From: Chondrus crispus
Lineage: Eukaryota > Rhodophyta > Florideophyceae > Gigartinales > Gigartinaceae
Direction of reading: 5' to 3'
NCBI RefSeq assembly: GCF_000350225.1
Contig: NW_005179064.1
Location: 1-64,000, forward strand
Length of the DNA: 64,000 bases
How positions within the stretch are numbered: the stretch's first letter is position 1; each line of letters begins with the position of its first letter. The position numbers and the translations under genes were made by a program. The notes beneath the pieces were generated by a model. It worked only from the letters and a program-made list of their open reading frames with translations. It was not told where the DNA came from and did not search any database. Shown here piece by piece: positions 32,594 through 44,711 of this stretch.

Positions 32594-35012
32594 TCAGTTT
32601 TCATTGACTCCTTCCTCTTCATGATGAAGGAGATGTTCAAAATCAAATCCGTCATCAGAGTAATCTTCCAAATCATCATCATTTTCAGCTATTGCATGAA
32701 CCCCGATCCTGTCATGACGATCAAGGGCGTTTCCGGCATTGTTCTCCATTTCAGTTCTCCTGGGTGAGTCCGAGCAGAGCCGATTAAATTGCGCTGGAGA
32801 CATTCTCAAAATGTAAGCATCCAATATATCTTTCTGCTTCGACTGCCCCGGGATGAAGTCCCTTACCTTTAACGGAATCATGGTGCTCCCTTGCTGCGAA
32901 TCATCGCTTTGTTCGCGTTCACTCAGATCTTCATCATCTATCTGAACCTCGGATAACTACCCTTTGCGACCTTTCGGCGGACCTCCACTTTCCTCTAGCT
33001 CACCACAAAACTGTATGCTCTCATCCTCTTCCTCAAAAAGTTTATCCTCATTGTCTCGATCGTTTCTATGGTAGTGTTCAACATGTCCAACACCTTTCCC
33101 CTTCTCTTGTTGCAGGCATATCTCGGTCTCCCCTGCCAACGTAGAAGGCATATCGATATGGCGATTGCCATTTATAATGTCACGGACGAACCATCTAAAA
33201 AGCAAAGCAGTCATGTAAACTGCTCTTAACGACCCAGGGTGCTCCCAAGGAACTCTTTAATTCCTCTCCCTTGCGTTAGGGCCGCGAAAAAGTTAGCAGC
33301 AACACGTACAAGATTGATTGTACGGTACATCTGCTTGCGTTCCGCAGGCTTAAACCCTCTCTTTTGTATCCCGTTCTTCAGCATGCCATCACCCACGATC
33401 ACATGGAAATCGACCAGAACGTCAAGTTCCAGTCGAGATGACATCATTTCTTGCAGAGCCTGCAAGTTTAACACATTTGCATCAGGGGCTTCTGATGTCA
33501 CCGCAGATGACACATGGTCACGAAAATTGAACGGGTGCTGCGGATACTTGAAGGTCAAATGAGGCTGCCCGAACTCCTGCAGTATTCCTCTACTCGCCTC
33601 CCATGGTCTAAGCGCAAACCCCAGATCTTGGAAGAAGCGTTTCCTGGCCTCCACACGTGACTCTCTCAAGAAGTCCGTCGACTTGAGTATACGGTGTGCG
33701 CAATGTACAGGCTTTCACGTCCCTTCTTCGTGTCTACATCCTTCTTATCAGGCGTTGCTTTAGTCTCCACTAACTGTCGGGTTTCTTTAACGAATGTCTT
33801 CCGACGTACTTAGAATCCAGCCAGTACGGGGTTTTTCGCAAAGGAAACACAACATTGGATAAGCCTGGCCTATGTTCCACTCGTGCGAGGGATCTTTCAT
33901 GACCGTCTGATGGAACGCTTGTTTTCAACGATCTTCTAGACTCGTTTTCACGCATGCAATCCCTCTGTACCTGCTTTCCGCCCTCAGTGAATAATGTTCG
34001 GACGAATCGAGATTTGAAATCACAATGCACGCGAGTGGGGCCTGACTTAAAGTCTTTTTTGTGGCGTGTTTTTGATGCCCGTAGAGAAATGCTGCCATCG
34101 CAAGGTGGGTATGGGCAAGGGTGGACCCCATGGACCACGCGTACTCCATGAAATAGCAAGAAGAATCTGCCATAACCTGCGACATGAGAGAAATACGAAA
34201 AACGTTTTCCACTTGCGACTTCACAGTTGAGTTTTACATATCGGCGATGTCTTTGAACGTCCATTTCGAAGACGTGCTTGCAGTTCGCTTTAAGTTGACT
34301 TTCAATAAAGTGTTGTTTCTTGCTCCAATATCTGCGTTAATGATTGTTAGGGCGTTTTTGACACTTTCGAGATCTCTCTGAACACCCTTCATGCTCCGTT
34401 CCGTTGTATGAAAGCGAGCAAGTACTGACTTTGCATGTTATCCAGAAAGAGGCGAAACGAGCTCAATGCTCCCCCTGTGTTGGGTCTGGCAGATACTGCT
34501 CGAATTTCACTAAGGCTTGGCCGTACTTTACTTGCACTTTGATTGCCCGAGAAGCGCACTTTTGGCGCTGCCACGTCTCCCGAGCTACTACAAGCAAGCT
34601 CATCAGGGCATTCGTCCTTTTTGTTTCTCTCTTGATTCCTGACGTGTTCCTTTCGTGGTAAATTGGCTCTTGCAGAGCCCCTCCGTCGCCCGGATCCCGC
34701 ATTGTCGAGATCAGAACGCGGATGAGATTGGCTTCTGGAATGGGGTCGATGCTGAGCAAGGACAGTCCTCTTTTCTGTTTCTTCGGTTGGAGGTGGCTGC
34801 GTTTCCATGTCCGAGAGTCTCGTGACCGGTGGAATGCCGGGCTCGTCATTTTCTCCATCCAGAGAGTTACCATCACGGGGAAATATGGTTTTGAGAACGT
34901 TTTTGTTTCCCCTTCTCTTGATGTGCCGGTTCTGCGCTCCGACAACGGTTGATGAGCTCTTCCGCTTAATCAACCGCCTGAGCGATGGCTGATCAGAATA
35001 TGGAGGCTGCAT
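32594..35012 (-). pseudogene. Element D accessory gene remnant, divergent from the transposase
   Basis: A series of minus-strand frames (34389-35012, 33770-34264, 33226-33669, 32957-33214, 32594-32881) reading away from the transposase gene. The first is Ser/Arg-rich and polar (208 codons); 33226-33669 is the most protein-like, with FQDLGFALRPWEASRG; the last two are acidic and end in a D/E-rich tail. The frames do not connect, so it is either decayed or contains introns I cannot place. CACTA elements commonly carry a second DNA-binding gene beside the transposase, and this could be its counterpart. No known domain seen. Confidence 0.4.
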
Positions 35013-35044
35013 GACGAGAGGCAGGGTGTACTTCAGGACAAGTA

Positions 35045-35084
35045 CTATTCCACCCTGTCATTACGTAATGACAGGCTGGAATAG
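35045..35084. repeat. 40-nt palindrome between two divergent genes of D
   Basis: Perfect 22-nt core at 35054-35075 with 8-bp outer arms, interrupted by one C/C mismatch. It lies between the start of the minus-strand gene (35012) and the transposase start (35253), so it may belong to the shared control region. Confidence 0.85.
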
Positions 35085-36583
35085 TGCGGGAAAAGGTAAC
35101 CAGCAAAATTTGTCAAGTTTCTCGCCGTTCGTGACACAAAAATGCGGTGCGGCGTTTCTCGAGATTTACACGTGTTTTCGATATCGAACATTTCAGGTTC
35201 ATCTCCCTCGATCCAATACTTTTCATATATCCGCGGCTTCAGTAATGTCCTAATGGATAGTTGTGATGCACCGAATCAGAGCTCGCCGTCTTCTGGAAGG
35301 AAAAGACCCCGCCCGCCCCCGAGAAGAGATAGGCGTCGACGCAATAACAGGTTCGACTGGGAAGAGGCGTATGTGGGTGTGTCTGCGGAGGGCCCTTACC
35401 ACTCTTTTGCTCCAAGTCCTGTGAAGAGGAGGCTGTTTTATAATAGTGATACGGAACCGTCTCATCAGGGTTCATTTGATGAACTCCCAACCCAGGATCC
35501 GCATAGAGGATGTGAGGTAAAAGTATCGGAAGACCAATTGACCAAGCATATACATATATCCGATGAGGGTCTGGAAGTTGATTTTCGAGGGGAAGATAGC
35601 TTTCTATCTCAGACGTGTAGTGAAACTGAAGATTCCGAAGATTCTTCGGGGATTTTGGCCGCAGAACTACGCGCATCGAGGTATGCACAGGATTACAGCC
35701 GGCGCTCGTGGCCAAAGTCTATAAATACTTGGCAGAAGCTCATCGCCATACTGGCGACGTCTGGCACTAACCGGTTGACAGTTGCCCAGTACTCCTTCTT
35801 CCGGAACACTGTTATCTGGGTTATTGAGCAGTACGCTCCACACGAGAGCTTGTTGCCGTCATATTCTACAGTACAGATAACTCTGCTTCCCAACCTTCGT
35901 GCAACAACTTTCCCACGGTCGGAGAAGCACCTCTTGCCAGTGGATTTGCAGAAGGCTGGTGCGAAGCGCACTACACATGAGGGCAGTATACCAAATGCTG
36001 AAGTAGAAGTAATACTTCCAAGCACTTGGGCCGTGCAGGATGTTTCGTTTAAGCCTACATGGGACATCATGCGATCTGGGTGCCTGAGCTACAGCGCTGG
36101 TGGTTTGAGTAATCCGGTTTTTTCCAGCGCTTCGAGCGCTTCCATTGTTTGCAATAGAAAGACATTCCTCGGCAAGCCTCATCATGCCGTTTTCTCCCAA
36201 TCTACTGACGCGGGTCTCGCAGCTTGTTTTCTTTCTCGAGGAGAAACGGTCAGCATTGTTCTTGAAAGTGAACTGGTACGTAAGGATTGGGCTGGAATTG
36301 GCACAACAGAGCTGCAAGAGTATGTGCAAAGTATATCGAACACGTGATGCAGCAATTCAGAGTTTCATTTGACGGCTGTTCTAGGGAAAACGAAGCTTTC
36401 AACAACAGAAATGATTCTTTCACTGCACTCAGAAAATGGCGTTGATAGAGCAGGAGAAATACTGACCACTCTATCCGTCAGCGAAAGCACTCTTTATGAA
36501 TGTTTGCTCATTCATAGAGGCGGCGGTTACTGCAGATCAGGCAATATGATTGAGGTCGCATGGGTCCCTAATTTCGCACCCTC

Positions 36584-36677
36584 GGATTGCAACAGAGAAC
36601 TCCCCCATGGGAGAGTTCTCTGTTGCAATCCAAGTTGTACGAATGCTTCAGCGTGCACGCTGAAGCATTCGTACAAC
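36584..36677. repeat. Two adjacent palindromes in the transposase gene
   Basis: First: exact 19-bp arms at 36584-36602 and 36613-36631. Second: 36634-36677 is a perfect 44-nt palindrome with no loop. They lie between the N-terminal and catalytic parts of the D transposase and probably arose by local inverted duplication. Confidence 0.93.
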
Positions 36678-37970
36678 CAGTGACAGATATTTTTGTCAAA
36701 GGTGAGAAACTGAGTCAACAGACAGAGTACAATCTCGACCTAGGTTGCCCTTGCAGAGAGTCCGAGGGACTTTTACTTGAAAACGGTTTGCGTTACTTTG
36801 TTTCTAGAGTAATTCTTTATTCCGACGGTTTTTCGCAATACAAAGATGCTCAAAGTTCTGCAGGTGGTGTTTACATGCTACCTCTTAACCTTCTTCCGCA
36901 AGACAGGACGTCACGTAAAGCCGTTCGGCTTTTGAGTCTCACACTGCCGGGCGCTAGTACTAGTCGGGCGCTTCAGATTGTATGTGATGACATCGCCGGG
37001 TTAGGAACAACCGGGATAGACACATTGGACGGAGATGGAGTCCCTATTAAGGTTTTTGTTCAGGCTGTGGCTTACATTGGTGACTTTCTCGAGATTGCGC
37101 ACATACCTGATTTATTGGGTCACAACGCAGACTCTGCATGTCATTTATGCTTTTTTCGCAAGCAAAAACTGGATCCATATCGCCCTGCTCATGGATATAC
37201 GACAGAACGCAATAGTACGGATACATCCAGCTTTAGATCGGAGCCTCGTATGAAAGCTATACGTGATGCGAAAGGCACTGACAAAAATAGGAACCGTCTT
37301 CTCAACCATCTAGGCATGGAATCAACGTCTTCTCGTATGACATGTCATAGTCCCCTTCGTATGCTTAACGAAATGCTTAATGATGCCAGATCAAGCCAGC
37401 AAGTGCCATTTGCGACGTGTGGGCACCCCATTTTCGAGGCGTCCTTCGATCCTTATCGCTCCGTGCTGGTTGCACCAGACCACCTGCTCTCCAGGAACGC
37501 TATCAACATCCTAAACACATGCTTTCTGATGCTCCCTTCAAGGGAAAAAAGATTTCAAATCGATGCCAGAATATGTGACGGGCTTCGGAGGAATTCCTTG
37601 ATCACGCAGAGAAATGTTCGACGTGAAAAACAAGAAGCTCTATTCGACCACAATCAGTGGTACGTTCTGTACGCTACTTGTTGCTCGATTTGTGTTTGAG
37701 GACGAGTGCGCTGCGCTTCCGGAGAACGAAAATAGACAGAAGCACGCGTTGTTGAAAACGGTGCGTGCTTTGACACTGTTTTCAGACCTAGTCGCGACGA
37801 CCTATTGGTATCCTAAACTGCATGTAGATGGATACAGATCTGTGCAGCGTTTTAATAATGCCGCAGGCATGGCATTCTTATCCGAACAACAGGCTTCTGC
37901 ACGTCTGTACGTCCAAAGTTGCGATTCACTTTGTGGGATTTCTGAAATTGCGAGGGGTCAGCTCGATAAG

Positions 37971-38012
37971 CCGAACCTGCACGTGCAGGTTCGGTGATTC
38001 TGTACAGAATCA
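37971..38012. repeat. Two abutting perfect palindromes
   Basis: 37971-37994 (24 nt) and 37995-38012 (18 nt), both loopless, within an outer inverted pair (AGCTCGAT / ATCGAGCT). They lie in the transposase gene of D at the point where its frame changes. Confidence 0.92.
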
Positions 38013-38253
38013 TCGAGCTCTACAAACATTCAGTTCCAGCAATGGGGCACACGCATCACTTTTCTGAGCTGGTTTTTGAGTTCGCACATCAGCTTTTGAA
38101 GAGAGGCGTGGCGATGTCGAACCATCGCAAACCAAACATTCAAGCAGTGAACATACATTGCCTGACGACTGGGAAGGACGGGTGGCATCCCTGGCAGGAT
38201 CACGGAAAGGAAATAATGTTGGTGGTATATTTGAATCGCAGCTGAGAACCTGT

Positions 38254-39914
38254 TGTAGCATAAACTCCCGGTCGGCTGGGGGTTTAGCTATAGTTACGTA
38301 GACCTGCGCACGCGAGAAAAACAAGACAAAACAAAGCAATGTAGGAACGAACGCGGGTTAGTGGTAGCGTGGTAGAGCAGGGGAGCGGTTTTAGTGCAAT
38401 GTGCCTGGCAGGCCGCGAACACAGTCCGACGGTCAAACAAAAAGAAGAAAAACAACAACAGCAACAACCACTGCCGATGGCACGCGCTACGGAGCGTTCG
38501 AGACCCCCTTTCCCCTTGTGTGGGCTTGCGACCCACGGTAGCTCAACTCCGACGGGGGGGTTAAGGAAAGATGCCCGGCCCGGAAGGATAATGGTGGTAG
38601 AGACTTGTGAAGACTTGAGCGCTCGACGAGTGCAGGTTGGGCTTGTCTACGAGGATGTAACCGCGGTTCGCTGGGTTGTAAGGCCAATGCTCGACGAGCG
38701 TCTTCAGCACCTTGGGTATAATTCAAGGTCTTCGACGGGGGCTTGTTCAGCACTACCCGACGGGATCGTAACCGTGTAGCAACGCTACTACCGACGTGTT
38801 GCCCGATGGCTAAAAACACCCTCACCAGCGCTATCGCAATCGCGGTAGGTGGTACCAACTCTGTCTTATACAGTAAGACCTTCGACGGAGGCGTCGTTGC
38901 AACAGCCTTCCGACGGAACTTGAAACAGTAGCAGCGCTACACAACGTGTTGCCCGATGGCTAAAACACGTACACCGGATCGGTCGCAACCAACTCCAGTG
39001 GAACCAACATAATTAAGGGAAATATAGAGGTAGAGGTAGAAAAGAATAGGGAAATAAAGGAAAAAGAAAAGGGAACCCCCGAGCGCAAAGGATAACGTAA
39101 TCTGTGGTAAAAGGGAGCGTCTTGGGAAAGACGGACTTCGACCAAGGCGATATTCAACTCTGGCAACTCGGGTTACCTTTACTGACTTGGTGGTCAGAGG
39201 GCTAAGGTATATATCGCCGCGCCGGAGTCACTACAGTAGCTCGCGGCGCTAGATCCTAGATCTAATCTAGTGTCAGCAAAATTAATGCCAACTAATTAAC
39301 TAAATAAAATAAAATAATTAAAAATTAAAACTGTGCAGTTATTCACACGTGTGTCCCCCAACCCGGACTACTTTTCATATCCAAATATATTCCTTTCTTT
39401 TCACCCCCCTTTTCAGGTGCGTATTGCACTACAGCGGTCGCGATCACAGTACGCGTTAGGGCGGATCGACGCGCTCGACGCCCGAGGGCGGCGCTAGTTG
39501 ACGTTCTAGCGACGGCAGGCGGAGGCGGATCCAGCTCGCACGCGTGCGTTCGCGCCCGTTCCCCGCGTAGTTCCTAGCTTAGACGCGCGAGTGAAGAGGT
39601 TGCGTCAAGAATAAGCGTCGGGTAGCCGGCGGTGAGGTTCTGGCCAAGCCCGTGCTTGCCCGTCCCCTCCGCCGTCGGCTCACAGTGATTTTATATACAA
39701 GTTAGTAGTACAGTATAATCTAGTATGATACAGTGTCTACCCCGTGGCTTAAACGGTAAGCCCTTGCGCATCGCTCCACATTGCCCCGCTGTACACGTAC
39801 ACAGCCATCCTCGCGGGCGTACTTACAGGCGGGCGTGTGCGCGCTGTAAAGCTAGTTGCGGGTGTACAGTAGTCACCCCCCGAAGTAAATAATCACCTCT
39901 GTGATTATGCTACA
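38254..39914 (-). mobile_element. D2: 1.66-kb non-autonomous relative of element D
   Basis: Begins TGTAGCATAA and ends TTATGCTACA (perfect 10-bp inverted ends), flanked by CCTGT at 38249-38253 and 39915-39919. No coding capacity is recognised. Its right end resembles the left end of D inverted, and its left end resembles the right end of D inverted, so it lies in the opposite orientation to D. A two-copy tandem repeat sits at 38727-38968. It most likely derives from a D-type element by internal loss and is moved in trans. It could also be read as a solo LTR (TG...CA, 5-bp TSD); I rejected that because D, which shares the ends, lacks direct terminal repeats. Confidence 0.75.
38727..38968. repeat. 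Two-copy 150-bp tandem repeat in D2
   Basis: Two stretches starting near 38727 and 38877 share GACCTTCGACGG-like starts and the exact stretch CGTGTTGCCCGATGGCTAAAA at their ends (that common block truncated here to its key part GTTGCCCGATGGC). They diverge in the middle. No coding context. Confidence 0.75.
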
Positions 39915-40948
39915 CCTGTATGGGAGAAAACGTGACTTTAGAAGGGGCGGCGGTATCACTGTCAAAAGGCATGCCAAGCTTGGAAAATGTACTGATCAAG
40001 CCTGTTATCCAAAAAATATGCGGTGCACCACCATCTCAAACTGCGAATAGCAAAATGAACTGTATGTGGTGTTTGCACCATCGGAAAAGTACGAGGGAAT
40101 CTCATGCCGCTCTGGTTGCCCTGGTGGAAAGCCTGATCTTGAATCAGTTCCAAGGGGCACGATGATTGCAATTATATACCGGAGCGAAGCGGAAAAAACA
40201 AGTTTTAAGCAGAGTAAATCATTCCATCAGGTCGCCATCTCACGACTGTGTTCAAAAGGGTGATGCCGTGCAAGCTATTGTTCATCGTCAAACGACCAAT
40301 TTGGAGTTTCCGCACCAACCATCTACTGAAGAGATGAGACAAAGCCCTGATAAGTATGAGATGTGTGTTTTCGCAGTTGATGAGCTGCTGCAGTGGACAC
40401 ATTTTTCATGTGACAGAATCGCCCACGAGAGCGGGCCATTTGCTTTTGCTCGAAAATGTACCAGATATGGCGACAGTACTCTAAAAGTGGCCCGCTACTC
40501 GCCGTTGGTACTGCTAAAACTCAGTGAATCTGTGAGAAAAGTAGGGTTAGTTCATGCTTGTAAAGCTGTGTGTAACGGTAGATCATATGAGATACGCGAT
40601 ATTGAAGGATACGTGGAACACGATGAGGATCTGCTTTCCGGAGGCCGATTATATTATGCAACGAAAGAGAGCGGTTACCCCCCGCGAATGGGATAAGCCG
40701 GAGTGCGCGGGTATGTATTGTGGCTGAAATGCGGAGCAATGCTATTTTCTGGAGAATGCGAAAGCAACCTGCTGCATGCGTTTCACTCGTCCATTTTTCG
40801 GCATCCTTGGATTCTTACATATGTATGTGTCCCTATTCATCCTTAAGGCTACAAGTTTGACTTAATGCCCTTACTTCTGATGAAGATGGTGGGGACACTG
40901 CAATACTTCACGGTATTGTTCTCATTGTAAATTGCACTGATTGCGTCC

Positions 40949-42454
40949 CTAGAGAGATTCTATGCTTCTCTTCAACATGTCTTGTGTTATGGGTTTCTGA
41001 AATTCAGATGCTACTTTCTTGTTGCGTACGACCAGAGCAGGCCAAACCATCTCCAAGGTACCCAGGACGTCGTCGCTTTGCTGCAGTGACTTCGAAAATG
41101 TTCGACCTTTAGATTTGGAGAGAGGAGCCCAGCTCAATGTAAAACGTGCGTGTGTGGTCTGCTGTGTATGGTTCTTTTTCACCAATCATTCCCAAACGTG
41201 GTTCTCTTATGGCATCCATAATGTGCATATTCTTCTTGCAAAGCCTGTTTACGTATCTACAGTTCCGTGTATCGAAATGCCTCGTCTCCCTCCAAAGCAA
41301 CTCACAAGTCTCATTGGGAAGTGAGTGGTGCAGGCAATAAGTCTGAATGCACAATCTTCCCGCAGTTGTGCTGGGTCAGGTGCGTTCATTTTTCTACCCT
41401 TTAAAAGAAGAGAAAGTAGATCGGAGTACCCCGAAATGCCAGTACATGATGCCAATTCATACAGAGTGTTAAAACCACCCGTGCATGTTCCAAACTTTAC
41501 AGTTGTGATTGCGTTTCTACGAAAGCCGGTTGGAACACTGCATTAATACACCTCGATCTGATTACTCTGGCAATCCGCTTAAAATCTTCTAGGCTACAGT
41601 CCGCTTCCGCCTTGATTAAAGAAGTGTAACACATTCCAACAAAACGTCCCTTTCCGTGATGTACATCAGATATAGCTGAGCGAGTACGTGGGAAAACGAT
41701 AGGCTTGTGAGAGCTAACAACAATTCTGTGTCTTAAAAAACTGAAGATTCGATCAGAAACCTTGTCGATCTCACTCCATGAGCCTACAATACGAGAGCAC
41801 ATTGCACCCTGATCTCCCACAATCCTCTGAAGCTCCTCAATCTTGACCTCTAAAGTTCTATTTTTTTTCCTATGCTTCGCCCTTCTCTGGATCAATTGAT
41901 AGAACCATCGATCTCATTCTCCTGCCCGATTATTTCATCTGTCCTGTGCATGGCTTGTACTCCGAAATAGATGACTGATTTGAAAACGTCTGAACGGAAT
42001 CGGCTTCAGCATTATTTCCTGATTCCAAAAAGCCGATGGACACATCCGCCACGGCTGCGTCACCGATTCGTTTCGCCCACTGCCCTCGTGGCACAAAAAA
42101 AATCCCATGAGTCGAGCGTCCATGAAAGCAGCTTCCATCCCATATGCTTGCTCATAGTGAACACCTGCTCTTGTAACACCCCCATTCAAATCGACCTTCT
42201 TCAGGACAGCCTTCCACCAGACCTCTTTTTCGACAGTTTTTTTCGTTTTCGACCATCCCGCCGAGGCATCTCGAGGGTCCAAAGTACCTCAATTGCATCT
42301 CCCTCCCGTACAGTTTCCATATGCGGCGGACGGATGAACCGACTTCAATGGGCGGTATTTTGAATGCGGATTCTGAGCAGAGGGAGGGCACAAGCTGCTG
42401 CTTGCCAACGGCACCAATTGACATTTTCGGAATCTGGTGATTTGGGACATTCAA
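40949..42454 (-). pseudogene. Minus-strand gene remnant in element D
   Basis: Overlapping minus-strand frames 42152-42454, 41935-42282, 41497-41895 and 40949-41185 look like pieces of one decayed protein. Pieces include a charged region (WWKAVLKKVDLNGG), a possible coiled coil near residues 12-30 of the 41497-41895 frame (KKNRTLEVKIEELQRIV), and a C-terminal basic part. No family recognised. It lies downstream of the transposase and converges on it. Confidence 0.35.
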
Positions 42455-44640
42455 TCATTGCTCATCCTTCAATAGTTACCAATAATAATCATTTAGCGGC
42501 AATATGCGTATTTCTTCAAAAGGGCGATCACAACCCAATCGTCATGTAATACCCTACATGCGTATCTGAAAGCACCACGGCGGTGCATCGGGCCTTCACG
42601 ATTGAAATCCCATTTTTGTAGGACTGAAGAGAACGCATCTCCCTCAGATCGCCTTTTTCATATCAACCTCTCCCAACTCTGACGAACCCATGCGGTTTCT
42701 CGGTAGCACGAACCTCTCCCCCAACCCGCCTTCCATTAAAATTACAAGTTTAGCAAGAAAGAGAGCTTCTCACAGACCCAAGGAGCATATCAACCTCTCG
42801 TATAGCCTGAACGCGTGCCTCTTCGAGTATAGCCTGCTCGAAAAGAACCGCGACTTCGAGGTCCACACACATGGTGGACGCAACCGGGAAGTGATTGGCT
42901 ATAGCCAATCACTTTTTTTGTTCCCGATTCATCACGCCGTATACGGCGTGATGAATTGGGAACTTTCGTGGCCGTATTTTGGTGGTTGAGGTATTGGGAA
43001 TGCAATCTAGGGAAATGAGAAGGGTTGTGAGGTGGTGTGTGTTGCATGAATTGGGAAGAAATGGCGAAGTAAGTAGACGTTTTTGCGACAGTTCCACAGT
43101 TCCTGATCGGTAAGGCAGCAAGCAAGCGAGGAGAATTTTATCCAAGACGTTAGAGGGAGCATAATGTAAGTTCAATCATGTTTCGAAAGCGGCTTGAGAC
43201 GATAAGAAATCTAACCATCGGCTTCGAACGCATGATATTATTTAAGGACGGGAACCGTATTGCTGCTAATTGGCTATGTCTCGAGATCAATAGTGGTCGT
43301 CTCCTTGTCTCATTGTGATGAGATTTAATATTAGTGTAGCTTGCGGAAAATAAGAAAGTCGGACAGAAGTGAGGTAACCCTTTTTGAGGGAGGGGATGAC
43401 GATGATTTCAGGATCGTTCTTTCGGTTGGAACTGAGAAGAATACGGAAGAGAAAGTGGTGGAAAGATGCGGATCAGCTGTGGATGATCTTACAACTTGGG
43501 GTCAGTTGTCGTTTAGCGCAACTAGGGCGCTCGTTTCATCGACACGATATATGATTTATTCATGCCGACGCGAGGATCACAGCAGGGTGTTCGTAGATGT
43601 GGTGCAACGGTCGTCGTCCATGGAAGACTCGTCAAGTGCAATGCGGTTGCAAAAAGGGGAACGGAACGCCGCCTGAGAACATCAATCAAGCAGTATCGCT
43701 TGAAGACCCCTGTGCTGCGCTCGACGGTTTGAATTTGCGGAACGGGAGGTGAATGAGCGGTAGTTAATTTCCGGAGGAAAATCGTGCTGTGGTTGTGGTT
43801 AGCGGAGGAGAGATCGGGGAGGGTGGGACTGATATTGCTGCATACCAGGGATGATGAAAGGATGATGTGTTCAAGAAATGGTAGGCAGAGTTCAGAACAA
43901 GTTTCCATTTTGAAGAGAACCTAGAACAACGTAACAGTGCTCTGAAAACCGAACTTTTACAGATATAACTCTATTAATAAATACGAACTCATATTAAATG
44001 GTGGGATTAGGATTGGTGTTACCAATGCCCAGCCTCAACTAATATTTCGTAAGCAATAGTACGATATGTCGTTCCAGTGGATTATAGTTGCGCAATACTA
44101 GATGATTATATTTGTGGTCATACCAAGTGTTAAGCGATATCCCAAGAAAACCACATGAATGTAATAATTTCTCTTTCTATCTGGAACTCGGTGCTTTTTT
44201 GACCGGCCTGGTACATTTGGACAATGAATGATCTTGATAAGAGACGGCTCACTCAAAAAGAGTGCAAAAAGTGCTGGCATCAGAATAATGTTTTCAGTCA
44301 ATATCAGCATGTTATCGCGCAGTTGTGTTTATAATTAGAAAACCCAAATTCAGTGTGTTTCTACTGTACTATCTGAGCTTTCCTACGCAGTACGTGTCAA
44401 GATTCCGTTTCGGATACAGTAATGTCACAATAGCGCACCAAGCAGCGCGAAAACAGCAATGGCTGTTCTTGATCTCCCAATTACAACAGCATTCTTCGAA
44501 AAAATAAGATGTCAAAATGAGAGTTGTCACGTGCTACATCATTAATAATTGAACACAATATAGCGCAGTTTACATCATTAAATTAAACATAATTACTACA
44601 GAATGACTTTGTCGGTACTGGATCGTTACCCAGTACCGCG
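42455..44640. other. Right part of element D without recognised genes
   Basis: Only short unsupported frames on both strands. It contains the palindromes at 42891-42956 and becomes AT-rich at about 43950-44600. Confidence 0.5.
42891..42956. repeat. Two neighbouring perfect palindromes
   Basis: 42891-42912 (22 nt) and 42927-42956 (30 nt) are loopless perfect palindromes separated by 14 nt. The second extends outward with further CCC/GGG pairing. Confidence 0.93.
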
Positions 44641-44653
44641 CCAGGGGCGTCGA

Positions 44654-44711
44654 GGGGTCGAACCGCTCGCGCGTGCCCGCGTCCTCCCCGTCCCGCTCTA
44701 CCAAGCTACCC
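44654..44711 (-). other. tRNA-like A-box and B-box motifs near the right end of D
   Basis: On the minus strand GGGTAGCTTGGTAGAGCGGG (44711 to about 44692) resembles a tRNA D-arm/A box, and GGTTCGACCCC (44664-44654) matches a B box. Spacing is close to that of tRNA genes, but no acceptor stem or proper T-stem can be drawn, so it is not a functional tRNA. A matching D-arm-like motif stands at a similar distance from the left end of D2 (about 38363-38383), without a B box. Confidence 0.45.

Larger units (their letters stand above)
35253..40696 (+). pseudogene. Tnp2-like (CMC-type) transposase of element D, interrupted
   Basis: Likely start ATG 35253 (MDSCDAPNQS). The N-terminal 360 residues are Ser/Arg-rich then globular. 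The catalytic part resembles the Tnp2 family: VILYSDGFSQYK (candidate first D, about 36824), GGVYMLPLNLLP, IGDFLEIAHIPDLLG (candidate second D, about 37082), a C-x2-C pair in ACHLCFFRK shortly after it, and GHTHHFSELVFEFAHQ (candidate E, about 38078). A C(2)C motif after the second D and histidines before the E are hallmarks of CMC transposases. The frame changes near 36.35, 37.6 and 38.0 kb, and D2 sits at 38254-39914, so this copy is not functional as read. Frames at 39920-40165 and 40166-40696 look like its C-terminal part. The exact family remains uncertain. Confidence 0.62.

Noticed and set aside
38340-38420. A second tRNA-like gene
   Set aside because: Only the D-arm-like motif is present; there is no B box.
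38254-39914. D2 read as a solo LTR (TG...CA ends, 5-bp duplication)
   Set aside because: The related element D has inverted, not direct, terminal similarity, and no LTR-type internal region is tied to these ends.
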